Origin: Bacteroides caecigallinarum
Lineage (GTDB): Bacteria; Bacteroidota; Bacteroidia; Bacteroidales; Bacteroidaceae
NCBI RefSeq assembly: GCF_016901995.1
Contig: NZ_JACJLE010000042.1
Coordinates: 1 to 37,358, forward strand
Length of the DNA: 37,358 bases
Direction: 5' to 3'
Position numbers and translations under genes: made by a program. The stretch's first letter is position 1; every line of letters begins with the position of its first letter. Positions 9,653-16,338 of this stretch are shown here, one piece after another. The notes below the pieces were generated by a model. The model was not told where the DNA came from and searched no databases. It saw only the letters and a list, made by a program, of their open reading frames with translations.

Positions 9653-10207
9653 ATGAAAAAAGGGAATATTAATTCAAAGACTTTAATTGCTATATGGGAA
9701 AGAAAAATGAGAAAAGCCAATACCATAAAGTTCACGATATACTTCTTGCTTTTCGCTATTATTCTATACTTTGAATATTATGCGATAGAAATGCAAGAGG
9801 GGGAATGGATTGCCCATGACGACCGCAGACCTTTGACAAGCATGATGGCACTGATTGGCATTTGCCCCATTTATATATTGTATGATATAGTGATACGCAA
9901 TACGTTGTGTCGGTTGTCCGCTCTTTTGCTGCAAGCTGTTTTTAACCTTTGGAGCCTATTATGGTTTAGCACACTGCCGACGCTTGGCACATACGAAGCG
10001 GAATATGAACGCACAGGGGTACTGCCGGAGAATATGATACCGTCTGATGAAAACAATTTCTATTTTTGTTGGACTGTTGGCGCAGTCATCATACTTTATC
10101 TTGTGGTGGCAATGACAATCTCGTATGTTATGAAACTATATGCCGGAAGCAAACGATTTACAGACAAATGGACTGGCAGCAGACAACCATGCAACAAACA
10201 TCTATGA
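9653..10207 (+). CDS. Unknown membrane protein (cargo gene 2)
   Basis: A 184-residue protein with about four hydrophobic segments (roughly 26-46, 64-82, 88-108 and 138-160), so an integral inner-membrane protein. The start follows the stop of gene 1 by 3 bases. An alternative start at Met19 (9707) would lose only a charged N-terminal segment. No family recognised. Its stop overlaps the start of gene 3 (ATGA), so the three genes are likely translated together. Confidence 0.7.
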   Translation: MKKGNINSKTLIAIWERKMRKANTIKFTIYFLLFAIILYFEYYAIEMQEGEWIAHDDRRPLTSMMALIGICPIYILYDIVIRNTLCRLSALLLQAVFNLWSLLWFSTLPTLGTYEAEYERTGVLPENMIPSDENNFYFCWTVGAVIILYLVVAMTISYVMKLYAGSKRFTDKWTGSRQPCNKHL

Positions 10208-10986
10208 GAATACTTTTTTGTCTTATATTGCTATTGTTACCTTCCCTGATAATAAAGGGGCAAACAGGACAAGATTCTATCATCTTTCATGGGAATATAG
10301 TGAACGACATGGAGGAGGAAGAGGATATTGTAGCGCAGTACAGGTACAATCTATTTTGTAAAAGTAATCCACAAAACAGGATTCCATTAGATACGACTGT
10401 TTTTGCAATCAAGTGTTTGAGAGGAGATACTATTGTTTTGGAGGTGTTGGAAGCGTCTCCGTTCCTTTTTCAAGTGGAATGTATCGCAAACAGCGATGCC
10501 CAGACCGATATTCATATTTGGAATTTCCCCAAATCGTATAATGGTTGGCATCTTGGTGATAATAGGACAGAACATCTGCCCGTAAAAAAAGGGGATTACC
10601 TTTCAACATTAGTCGGAACCTATCAGCAGACATTACATATCGCAGGCGAAGAGCTTGTATGGACGATGATGAAACTTGTCGCTGATGGCACTTTTGAATA
10701 TATCGGTAATATCTTTAACCTGGACAGAGAAGGTGGAAATTATCTTATTGGAAGATGGTATGTAAACAAAGATACCCTTGTGTGCAATGTAGAACCTGAA
10801 TTATTCCCTCCGCGAATACAAAGGCGTTATGACGGACAGATTCTTTGTTTTCGTTATCCTGCATGGGAAGAAAATAGGAAAGAAGCTTTGAGCCATGGCA
10901 TCGTTTACAAGTTCTTAATACGCAAGACAGGTTTGATTGAGATTGATGACAAACAAAGAGTATTCAAAAAAATAAAGCATCGGTAG
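10204..10986 (+). CDS. Unknown exported protein (cargo gene 3)
   Basis: A 260-residue protein. The start at 10204 is chosen because it overlaps the previous stop as ATGA and opens a clean signal peptide (MRILFCLILLLLPSLIIKG) ending about residue 20; the longer frame from 10066 lacks this. The mature part (EEEDIVAQYRYNLF to the C-terminal TGLIEIDDKQRVFKKI) may be a beta-rich lipocalin-like fold of the kind seen in small secreted Bacteroidales proteins, but that is speculative. It ends the low-GC cargo block, 57 bases before the partial PRTase copy. Confidence 0.7.
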   Translation: MRILFCLILLLLPSLIIKGQTGQDSIIFHGNIVNDMEEEEDIVAQYRYNLFCKSNPQNRIPLDTTVFAIKCLRGDTIVLEVLEASPFLFQVECIANSDAQTDIHIWNFPKSYNGWHLGDNRTEHLPVKKGDYLSTLVGTYQQTLHIAGEELVWTMMKLVADGTFEYIGNIFNLDREGGNYLIGRWYVNKDTLVCNVEPELFPPRIQRRYDGQILCFRYPAWEENRKEALSHGIVYKFLIRKTGLIEIDDKQRVFKKIKHR

Positions 10987-11043
10987 CTACCGGATATGAT
11001 TATACCCCAATAGGTCATTAGACTTTAGGTAGATTGCCTGCTT

Positions 11044-11208
11044 ATGTTTTGCAGCCTCCTTTCGCATCGCCTGAAAATCACTGACGGCTTCCGTGCCACA
11101 TGGATAAGGGAAGACCGTGAGCAGATGAAACGTAGGCTGATGCAGCTTGGAGCCAACTCCGTTACCGGCCTGTTCTTGGGACGGACGGTGAAAACGGGGA
11201 AAGAATAA
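11044..11208 (+). pseudogene. Partial duplicate of the PRTase gene with in-frame internal deletion
   Basis: From ATG 11044 a 54-residue frame matches the C-terminal end of the PRTase (FCSLLSHRLKITDGF to RTVKTGKE) but lacks 40 internal residues, including the PRPP loop VDDIVSTGE. The missing 120 bases lie in the parent between two copies of GCAGATGAAA, so the deletion fits slippage or recombination between those direct repeats. The frame stays open, but the catalytic loop is gone and the N-terminal 200 or so residues are absent. A functional product is unlikely. Confidence 0.8.
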
Positions 11209-11223
11209 AAGGAACATTTCACA

Positions 11224-11333
11224 GAGTCGGACAACCCAAAGTTCTGAGTTGGGCAACTCAGCTCGGTGAGTCGGGCAACTCAGCAAAACGAGTTGGGCAA
11301 CTCACGGAAACGGGTTGGGCGACTTGCAGGCTT
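11224..11333. repeat. Five-unit 22-bp tandem repeat with palindromic core
   Basis: Units start at 11224, 11246, 11268, 11290 and 11312, exactly 22 bases apart. The shared 15-base core is GAGTTGGGCAACTCA with small variants; the 7 bases between cores vary. Unit 2 with its flanks forms a perfect palindrome, CTGAGTTG-GG-CAACTCAG. The first unit and part of the second also follow the intact PRTase gene at 8481-8509. Possible roles are a protein-binding array, a recombination site or a decayed iteron set. Confidence 0.8.
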
Positions 11334-11588
11334 GGGATAAATGCCAAAGAATACAATATTCCAATCCCCGACCCAAGCAGCGGAATGTAAAAGCCCGTCA
11401 TTTCCGTCGGCAAGCATATCCCCGTTCCCTTTGGGAATGGAAATACCCTTGCCGCCTACGCAAAACCGTAGAAACATGCCGCATGGTCAAGCGTGATGAA
11501 CCCAATCATCACACCATATCCCATACGCCACCTTTCCTTGACCGGTTTTGTCGCCAAGGTAGGCTTTTACGCTTGTCCGACCCGCCCG
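11334..11588. other. Stretch without a recognised gene
   Basis: About 255 bases. It holds a small TTCCC/GGGAA hairpin near 11425-11445, which could terminate the leftward gene at 11589-11864 weakly. The open frames across it are short and look like shadows. Confidence 0.4.
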
Positions 11589-11864
11589 TTATTGCACGTT
11601 GCCGCCTTCGAGGGCGGAGTCGAAGGCATTGTAATGGTCGTCGTCATGCACGCTCAATGCCGCCACGAGGCTGTTCAACGTGCGCACGGCATCCAGCCGC
11701 TGTTCCGGCGAGCATTCCTCCGGATGGCTCAATACATCAATGGCGCAGGTCAGATGCGCCTTCGTCTGCTGCAAGGTGGACACATCTTGGATGGGAAACA
11801 GATAGAAAAGTTCTTCATCGGAAGAACGGACGATGCCCTTCAGGGCGGTAGCTTGTAATTCCAT
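11589..11864 (-). CDS. Conserved-looking small protein, unknown function
   Basis: A 91-residue soluble acidic protein starting MELQATALKGIVRSSDEELF, predicted mostly helical, without membrane segments or cysteines. It is preferred over the overlapping plus-strand frames, whose translations are unnatural in composition. It is the only leftward gene between the integrase module and the transfer operon, and has a leader of about 195 or 370 bases, depending on the promoter, that contains the nested inverted repeat at 11918-12009. I do not know a function. Confidence 0.65.
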   Translation of the reverse strand: MELQATALKGIVRSSDEELFYLFPIQDVSTLQQTKAHLTCAIDVLSHPEECSPEQRLDAVRTLNSLVAALSVHDDDHYNAFDSALEGGNVQ

Positions 11865-11917
11865 ATCTTTCGGGTATTAACAAATGACGTAACGCTGCCG
11901 GCCACCGCACCCAAAGC

Positions 11918-12031
11918 ATCGCCAAACGCTTAACACGAAGTGAACCGGCAGGTTACGTCAAGGTATAACCTACCCGGTTCATTTACCTTCGTGTTTTGAA
12001 ATTGGCGATTTCTGGATGCCGGTAAATGAAC
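11918..12031 (-). promoter_or_regulatory. Nested inverted repeat with alternative pairing partner, possible structured leader
   Basis: Four pairs of arms nest around one centre: ATCGCCAA/TTGGCGAT (11918-11925, 12002-12009), AACACGAAG/CTTCGTGTT (11932-11940, 11987-11995), TGAACCGG/CCGGTTCA (11941-11948, 11974-11981) and GGTTA/TAACC (11951-11955, 11966-11970). In addition GGTAAATGAAC (12021-12031) is a perfect complement of GTTCATTTACC (11977-11987), so in a minus-strand RNA two exclusive folds are possible. There is no T-run, so it is not a simple terminator. Confidence 0.6.
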
Positions 12032-12064
12032 AACATTACCACGATGCTATTTGCACCGCTGGCA

Positions 12065-12072
12065 CAAAGGTA
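12065..12072 (-). promoter_or_regulatory. Probable -7 box for the leftward gene at 11589-11864
   Basis: TACCTTTG on the minus strand matches the Bacteroides -7 consensus. No good -33 box is seen at the usual distance. It would place the nested inverted repeat at 11918-12009 in a leader of about 195 nt. Confidence 0.4.
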
Positions 12073-12239
12073 AGAAAATAAAGCCAATAATCCATTGCCA
12101 TCCTTAAAAAACCTCCTTCGGAAAAGTCCATTGCGGAGAGAAATCAACGTTCCTACGGTATGTTTCCCTTGCCGCTTTCATTCCCCATCACTCCACCATG
12201 CGCGATTGAAAGGTTGGATGGGCTGACTTATTACGTGCG

Positions 12240-12268
12240 CAAAAGTAATTTCGGGTTTTGACGGACAA
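12240..12268 (-). promoter_or_regulatory. Second leftward promoter candidate
   Basis: TTG (12268-12266), 18 bases, then TACTTTTG (12247-12240) on the minus strand. Transcription would run left through the structured region towards 11864. The rest of 12073-12395 shows nothing I can interpret. Confidence 0.45.
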
Positions 12269-12419
12269 ATCAAATTTTTTAGGCACAATCTCCACACTTC
12301 GCAGGCTCAGGTAGTATTCCACCGAAAAAATTTGCTTCTGCAAAACCCTGTCTTTTGCCCCGCTTACGAAATAAGTCAGCTCACCCAACTCGTCAATGCA
12401 TAAAAAAAATGTCGTGATT

Positions 12420-12680
12420 ATGAAAGCAACAAGAGAAACAAATGGAAATAAGTCGCTTCCCAATCTGCCTCTGCATAAATTCTTGGGAGTGGCGGCAAGG
12501 TTCATCCTTGCGGCACTCTGCACATCCTTGTACGGCGGCTCTCTTTGGGTGTGGTTCATCGGGTCGTGGCTGGTGTGGAACTTCCTTGCGGGTGTAGTAC
12601 GTTTCCTGTGGGGCTGCCTTGTGTTCCTGTTGGCATTTGTTTCGCTTGTCGCTTTCATGGTCTGGGTATTAACACTCTAA
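12420..12680 (+). CDS. Small hydrophobic membrane protein, unknown function
   Basis: An 86-residue protein from the ATG at 12420 (an in-frame ATG at 12396 would add 8 residues). After a basic, polar N terminus (about 1-25), two or three hydrophobic tryptophan-rich segments run to the end (LYGGSLWVWFIGSWLVWNFL, then FLWGCLVFLLAFVSLVAFMV). It is likely an inner-membrane protein. It heads a rightward row of small genes (12420-15072). No family with a known function is recognised. Confidence 0.65.
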   Translation: MKATRETNGNKSLPNLPLHKFLGVAARFILAALCTSLYGGSLWVWFIGSWLVWNFLAGVVRFLWGCLVFLLAFVSLVAFMVWVLTL

Positions 12681-12692
12681 ACTCACATCATC

Positions 12693-13235
12693 ATGGAAAC
12701 AACAGACATCTCAAAAAACGTGTCGTTTACCGGACACCGCTCCGGCAGGATAAGCCAACCCATGCTCACCCTTTTTGCAGGCATGGTAACGGAAATCAAA
12801 AGCCTGTATGCTTCGGGATGCCGTAATTTCTTCTCCGGCATGGCGGAAGGCGGCGATTTGGTTTTCGCCAAGGCGGTCTTGGCGGCAAGAAACGAATTGA
12901 CCGACATTCGGCTGGTAGCTGCCATCCCGTTCCGGGAGCAGTCCGCACGCTATTCCGACATGAACAAGAGGCTTTACATCAGCCTGTTGGAAGAAGCGGA
13001 CAAGACGGTTGTCCTTTCAGAAAGCTATCACAAGGGCTGTTTCCACCGGCGCAACGACTTTCTGGTGAAACATGCGGCAATCATGCTCGCCTATTGGGAC
13101 GGACAACCCTATGGCGGCACATACTATACGGTAAAGAAAGCTATCGAAGCAGGTAAGAAAATCGTTAATCTCTATAAATGGAATCATTATGAAACGGTAC
13201 AGCAAGACTGTCGCACAGCAGTGCAAGTATTATGA
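12693..13235 (+). CDS. SLOG-superfamily (DUF1273/YpsA-like) protein
   Basis: A 180-residue Rossmann-like protein with the pattern of the DUF1273/YpsA branch of SLOG nucleotide-ligand-binding proteins: VSFTGHRSGRI at the N terminus, GCRNFFSGMAEGGDLVFAKA in the middle and GGTYYTVKKAIEAGKKIVNLY near the end. Members are thought to bind nucleotide-derived ligands, and some SLOG branches act in phage or plasmid conflict systems. Its role in this element is unknown. It lies 12 bases after the small membrane gene. Confidence 0.75.
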   Translation: METTDISKNVSFTGHRSGRISQPMLTLFAGMVTEIKSLYASGCRNFFSGMAEGGDLVFAKAVLAARNELTDIRLVAAIPFREQSARYSDMNKRLYISLLEEADKTVVLSESYHKGCFHRRNDFLVKHAAIMLAYWDGQPYGGTYYTVKKAIEAGKKIVNLYKWNHYETVQQDCRTAVQVL

Positions 13236-13407
13236 AGTGGATAACATTTTCGTGTACATGGTAGAAACTTATCAGAACGGTAATATTACCGTCTTTGAGA
13301 AACTCTTCCGGGAATTGTGTAAAGAAGCGAGAAAAGATTTTATAGACTTCCTTCTCAGCGAGGTGGAGCCTATATATTGGAGAGAAATTCTAAAAATCAT
13401 GGTCTAA
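13189..13407 (+). CDS. Small protein of unknown function
   Basis: A 72-residue protein overlapping the end of the SLOG gene by 47 bases in another frame. If translation instead begins at the in-frame ATG at 13258 (MVETYQNGNITVF), the overlap vanishes and 49 residues remain; both are possible. The protein is soluble, mixed-charge and mostly helical. No known motif. Confidence 0.5.
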   Translation: MKRYSKTVAQQCKYYEVDNIFVYMVETYQNGNITVFEKLFRELCKEARKDFIDFLLSEVEPIYWREILKIMV

Positions 13408-13426
13408 CATTATAATCTTATGTAAT

Positions 13427-13618
13427 ATGGATAGAAGAAAACTTTACTATTACAGTCATATCGTAAAAAGGCATTTGAGTGATATTAAGGAACGCATCAG
13501 ATTGTCAGAGAACGACATGGAGAGAAGCTATTACCAAAGCAGGTTTGCAGCCCAGCTAAGTATCTACGCCGAAGCTCTTGCCGTAAAGGAAAAGCATCTG
13601 GAGAGATATATCAGATAG
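13427..13618 (+). CDS. Small basic helical protein, unknown function
   Basis: A 63-residue protein starting MDRRKLYYYSHIVKRHLSD, rich in Arg, Lys, Tyr and Glu and predicted to be two helices. It lies 19 bases after the previous gene in the rightward accessory row. No family recognised. Confidence 0.5.
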   Translation: MDRRKLYYYSHIVKRHLSDIKERIRLSENDMERSYYQSRFAAQLSIYAEALAVKEKHLERYIR

Positions 13619-13718
13619 AGGTACGAGTTAAAATAGTATGAATTGTGTGTGCATGGGATGAAAAAAATCCCTGCACTCCTTTTCCCAATAATTTTAACCA
13701 CATAAAAGAGAAAGGTGT

Positions 13719-14306
13719 ATGAAAACATTATCCCAAATGACAAAAGAAGATAAGTTACAGGCTTTAACGGAATACCATGCTTGCAGGCGTGAGCGGCACA
13801 TTGTTTCCCGCTATATCCGGGCTATCCAAGAAGATGACAAGGAACAGACCGCTTATTTCGAGAGTTTCGGCGAAAGCGTGCATCACATCGTGCTGAACGT
13901 GAATACCTACGAGCGCAGGCTTGTTTTTGGCTATGTGGACAAACAGTTCAACGAATACGGATGGATAAACGGCATGTTGCCCATCGTGGAGGAAATACGG
14001 TTGGACACATCCAACGTGATACACATCGGCCAGTCCGTGAATGGCACGTATGCCGTTACGGTGAGCTGGTGTACCGGCACGGCAGGAGGCGGTAGCCACC
14101 CATCGGTATGGGATGAACCCATTTCCGACTACAAGGAAGCGGTACGCACGGGAATACATCGGCTGGAAGGGCATTACACTTATGCGGAACGCCACTCCCT
14201 GACAGACAAGGGAAATTACAACCCGAAGTATATCCGCAAGTTGAAAGCCGGATTGCGGGAACTGAAGTTACGCTATACCGCCCCGCAGCAGTTGAGCCTT
14301 TTTTGA
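13719..14306 (+). CDS. Conserved ICE accessory protein, unknown function
   Basis: A 195-residue soluble protein. The N-terminal third is helical and charged (MTKEDKLQALTEYHACRRER), the middle looks beta-rich with GTYAVTVSWCTGTAGGGSHP, and the C terminus ends in a hydrophobic LSLF-type tail after a basic helix. No catalytic motif is evident. A hairpin-free gap of 100 bases precedes it, so it may have its own start of transcription. The position among short accessory genes suggests a supporting role in the element; antirestriction is a possibility I cannot support. Confidence 0.6.
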   Translation: MKTLSQMTKEDKLQALTEYHACRRERHIVSRYIRAIQEDDKEQTAYFESFGESVHHIVLNVNTYERRLVFGYVDKQFNEYGWINGMLPIVEEIRLDTSNVIHIGQSVNGTYAVTVSWCTGTAGGGSHPSVWDEPISDYKEAVRTGIHRLEGHYTYAERHSLTDKGNYNPKYIRKLKAGLRELKLRYTAPQQLSLF

Positions 14307-14331
14307 TTATTCACCTATAAATATATAATGT

Positions 14332-14589
14332 ATGGACGTAAAGATTGAAAGCATGATTTTCGGGTGGGACGAGCGGATACCCGAAGTGTTGGTAAAGTTC
14401 ATCAATTCCGTGACGCTGACAAAGGACGAACAGGAGCTTCGCGAACTGGTGAAAGTATTTGCACAAAGCAAGGAGTTCAACCGCTTCTTCGCTTTCGGAT
14501 ACGGGAGCAGCCACTTTTGGCTCAAACAAAGGATGGCATCTGACCCGGACAAGTGCATGGAGAACCGCTTATTGATTGTCGAATTTTAA
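14332..14589 (+). CDS. Small protein of unknown function
   Basis: An 85-residue soluble protein starting MDVKIESMIFGWDERIPEV, with a helical centre (TLTKDEQELRELVKVFAQSK). It follows the previous gene by 25 bases and precedes the DUF3873 gene by 8 bases, so the three are probably one transcript. No family recognised. Confidence 0.55.
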   Translation: MDVKIESMIFGWDERIPEVLVKFINSVTLTKDEQELRELVKVFAQSKEFNRFFAFGYGSSHFWLKQRMASDPDKCMENRLLIVEF

Positions 14590-14597
14590 GGAATTGT

Positions 14598-14834
14598 ATG
14601 ATGGTTACAAGAATGACAGAAAACGGCGTTTCGACCTGCCGGGCAGCAGGAACGGAACAATTCGAGAAATTCCAGACTGGTTTTGGGAGAAGAAAACGCA
14701 CGCTTGTGCAGTACGATTACAGGGCATCCGATGGGGAATTGTTCTCCTGCGTGGCTCCGACTTTGGAGGAATGCCGCCGCAGGCGCGATGCATGGTTATC
14801 GGAAAAGGAAAGAAAGGAGGCCGGCAATGAATGA
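14598..14834 (+). CDS. DUF3873 family protein
   Basis: A 78-residue protein from ATG 14598, chosen because the family begins close to the motif TENGVSTCRAAGTEQFEKF; the longer frame from 14553 overlaps the previous gene. The second half has the family pattern YDYRASDGELFSC followed by PTLEECRRRRDAWL. It is found in Bacteroidales conjugative elements; its function is unknown. The last bases overlap the next start (AATGA). Confidence 0.75.
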   Translation: MMVTRMTENGVSTCRAAGTEQFEKFQTGFGRRKRTLVQYDYRASDGELFSCVAPTLEECRRRRDAWLSEKERKEAGNE

Positions 14835-15072
14835 CGGTTACGAAACGCTGATAATCACATTTAGCGAACCCATCGAGGTTTTGGACGGTAGGTTTGAGGA
14901 CATCGACACATGGGGCGTGGACAGCCTGAAGAAGTGGGTGGACGATTACGAGACCACACGCTTCACCCCGATAAACGGCTATACGGCAGTCATCACATCC
15001 GAATACAACATGAAGCCCGTAAGGGAATGGTTGGAACATTACATGCCCATAGTGGAAATGAAGGAATTGTAG
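14827..15072 (+). CDS. Small acidic protein, unknown function
   Basis: An 81-residue protein from the ATG at 14827, overlapping the DUF3873 stop by 8 bases, which suggests coupled translation. It has an acidic, beta-like first half (IITFSEPIEVLDGRFEDIDT) and a tail EWLEHYMPIVEMKEL. It is the last rightward gene before a two-way terminator that faces the transfer operon. No family recognised. Confidence 0.6.
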   Translation: MNDGYETLIITFSEPIEVLDGRFEDIDTWGVDSLKKWVDDYETTRFTPINGYTAVITSEYNMKPVREWLEHYMPIVEMKEL

Positions 15073-15093
15073 AGGGATGATGCGCTTGCAGAA

Positions 15094-15124
15094 GCAGCCC
15101 GCCGGAACCAATCCGACGGGCTGC
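15094..15124. terminator. Probable bidirectional terminator between convergent operons
   Basis: GCAGCCCGCCGG (15094-15105) pairs with CCGACGGGCTGC (15113-15124), with one mismatch and a 7-base loop. It lies between the rightward accessory row and the leftward transfer operon. Only a short T tract follows. Confidence 0.6.
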
Positions 15125-15147
15125 AACCGTTTCACACCACAGGCATG

Positions 15148-15264
15148 TCAGTCCGTTTCCTCGCCCCAAAGCTCCGTATCAGTCGGGGCATGGCGTATGG
15201 CACGCCAGATGCAACAGCCGGTTACGGCAAGAAGCGTCAAGTAAGCAATGGCAAAACAAAGCAT
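15148..15264 (-). CDS. Candidate small single-span membrane protein after TraQ
   Basis: A 38-residue frame on the minus strand, starting 11 bases after the traQ stop. It has a hydrophobic first half (LCFAIAYLTLLAVTGCCIW) that can span the membrane, then a short acidic tail (RAIRHAPTDTELWGEETD). Size, position and sharp hydrophobic pattern make it a plausible extra transfer gene, but no homologue can be named and the start is uncertain. Confidence 0.45.
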   Translation of the reverse strand: MLCFAIAYLTLLAVTGCCIWRAIRHAPTDTELWGEETD

Positions 15265-15275
15265 AGCCGTCAGTA

Positions 15276-15734
15276 TTATGGAGCAGGCTGTTCCGGGTTC
15301 TCTACTCCTTCTTCCGTCTCGTTGTTGAACGAAAAGCTCTTGGTTACCGTCTGGTTAAACGAATCCACAATGTAGATGTCAATCGTCTGCTGGTCTGTGC
15401 AGAGCGACTTGTAATAGAGCCGGAAGGTTTCGCCCGGCAACGGGTAGAGGTCATTGGGCTGCAGCACTGTACCGTCCTCCAGACGAAGCTCCCCCTTGCC
15501 CGTAGGCTGGAAATAACGGATGAAATACTCCGTTTCCTCGTACCGCCCGCTGCGTACCAACTGGCAGCGTATCTCGGCTTCCCCGCCTTCCACGATGGTG
15601 GTCTGCACCGGCAGGGTTGCCAAATCAAACTCATACACCTGCTGGATGTCCAGCTTGTCGGAACAGGCGCAAAGCAGCACGGCGGCGACCAGCGCGAAGC
15701 CGACGGTAAAAATCAGTTCAGTCATTCGTTTCAT
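15276..15734 (-). CDS. traQ: Conjugal transfer protein TraQ (DUF3872), lipoprotein
   Basis: A 152-residue protein with a lipoprotein signal peptide (VGFALVAAVLLCACSDK, lipid-modified Cys near residue 24), so it is probably anchored in an outer or inner membrane leaflet facing the periplasm. The mature part is a small beta domain (QVYEFDLATLPVQTTIVEGG, RLYYKSLCTDQQTIDIYIVD) typical of TraQ in Bacteroidetes conjugative transposons. It is the last recognised Tra gene of the operon, 15 bases after traO. A second start at Met4 is possible. TraP, which lies beside TraQ in CTnDOT, is absent. Confidence 0.85.
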   Translation of the reverse strand: MKRMTELIFTVGFALVAAVLLCACSDKLDIQQVYEFDLATLPVQTTIVEGGEAEIRCQLVRSGRYEETEYFIRYFQPTGKGELRLEDGTVLQPNDLYPLPGETFRLYYKSLCTDQQTIDIYIVDSFNQTVTKSFSFNNETEEGVENPEQPAP

Positions 15735-15749
15735 TTTCTTGATGATTTA

Positions 15750-16337
15750 TTAGTCCAATATGAATTTCAGTCCCACCCCGAACTGGAAGTGGAAATTTCC
15801 CGTATCGCCACCCCACAGGCAGCGTTCACGCGCATGGAGCAGCAATACCGTCCGGTTGGTAAGGTAGGTTTCTATCTCCAGCGATACCGCACCGCCATAG
15901 ACGAAAGCGTCGCCGTCCGTGATGCGTGCCCCGTCATGGAGCAGGCTCTCGCCCCAGTTCACCGTTTCATAACCCGCCATCGCCGAGCCGCCCACGTAGC
16001 AGAGGAACACTTTGTTCGCGTCCGAGAGGAAGTTGTAGTAATATCCCCCTTCCGCCGTGAACTGCGACACCGGCAGGCGCGTGTCCTTGTACGGGTGGTA
16101 CTTTTGCAGGTACTCCGCACCGAACACCCACTTGCTGCACCCTTTCGTGTACGAGTCCATCGACAGCCCGAAGTGGTAGCCCAGCTCATTGCGCCGGCTT
16201 GCCGAATGGAAGCCGTCAGCCATGCCCGCCGTCAGCCGCAGCCCTTTCATGCCCGGCAGACAGCGTTGCGCCTGCACCTTGCCTGCAAGGACAAGGCACA
16301 GCGCCATGCCGATTAGAATAAACACCGTCCGTTTCAT
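15750..16337 (-). CDS. traO: Conjugal transfer protein TraO
   Basis: A 195-residue exported protein with a signal peptide (MKRTVFILIGMALCLVLAG, cleaved near AQA-QR). The mature part has alternating hydrophobic strands, many Gly and Tyr residues (EGGYYYNFLSDANKVFLCYVG) and a C-terminal FQFGVGLKFILD that resembles the end of an outer-membrane beta barrel. This fits TraO of Bacteroidetes mating systems. It begins one base after the traN stop. Confidence 0.88.
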   Translation of the reverse strand: MKRTVFILIGMALCLVLAGKVQAQRCLPGMKGLRLTAGMADGFHSASRRNELGYHFGLSMDSYTKGCSKWVFGAEYLQKYHPYKDTRLPVSQFTAEGGYYYNFLSDANKVFLCYVGGSAMAGYETVNWGESLLHDGARITDGDAFVYGGAVSLEIETYLTNRTVLLLHARERCLWGGDTGNFHFQFGVGLKFILD

Positions 16338-16338
16338 C

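Noticed and set aside
11224..11333. CRISPR array
   Set aside because: Units are 22 bp with only 7 variable bases between cores, far too short for spacers, and no cas genes are present.
11493..11858. Plus-strand frame over the 91-residue leftward gene
   Set aside because: The minus-strand translation has a balanced, natural composition and a clear start; the plus-strand one looks like its shadow.
12188..12658. Minus-strand frame of 156 residues across the small membrane gene
   Set aside because: Shadow of the plus-strand membrane protein at 12420-12680; its residues are odd and it would run through promoter-like boxes.
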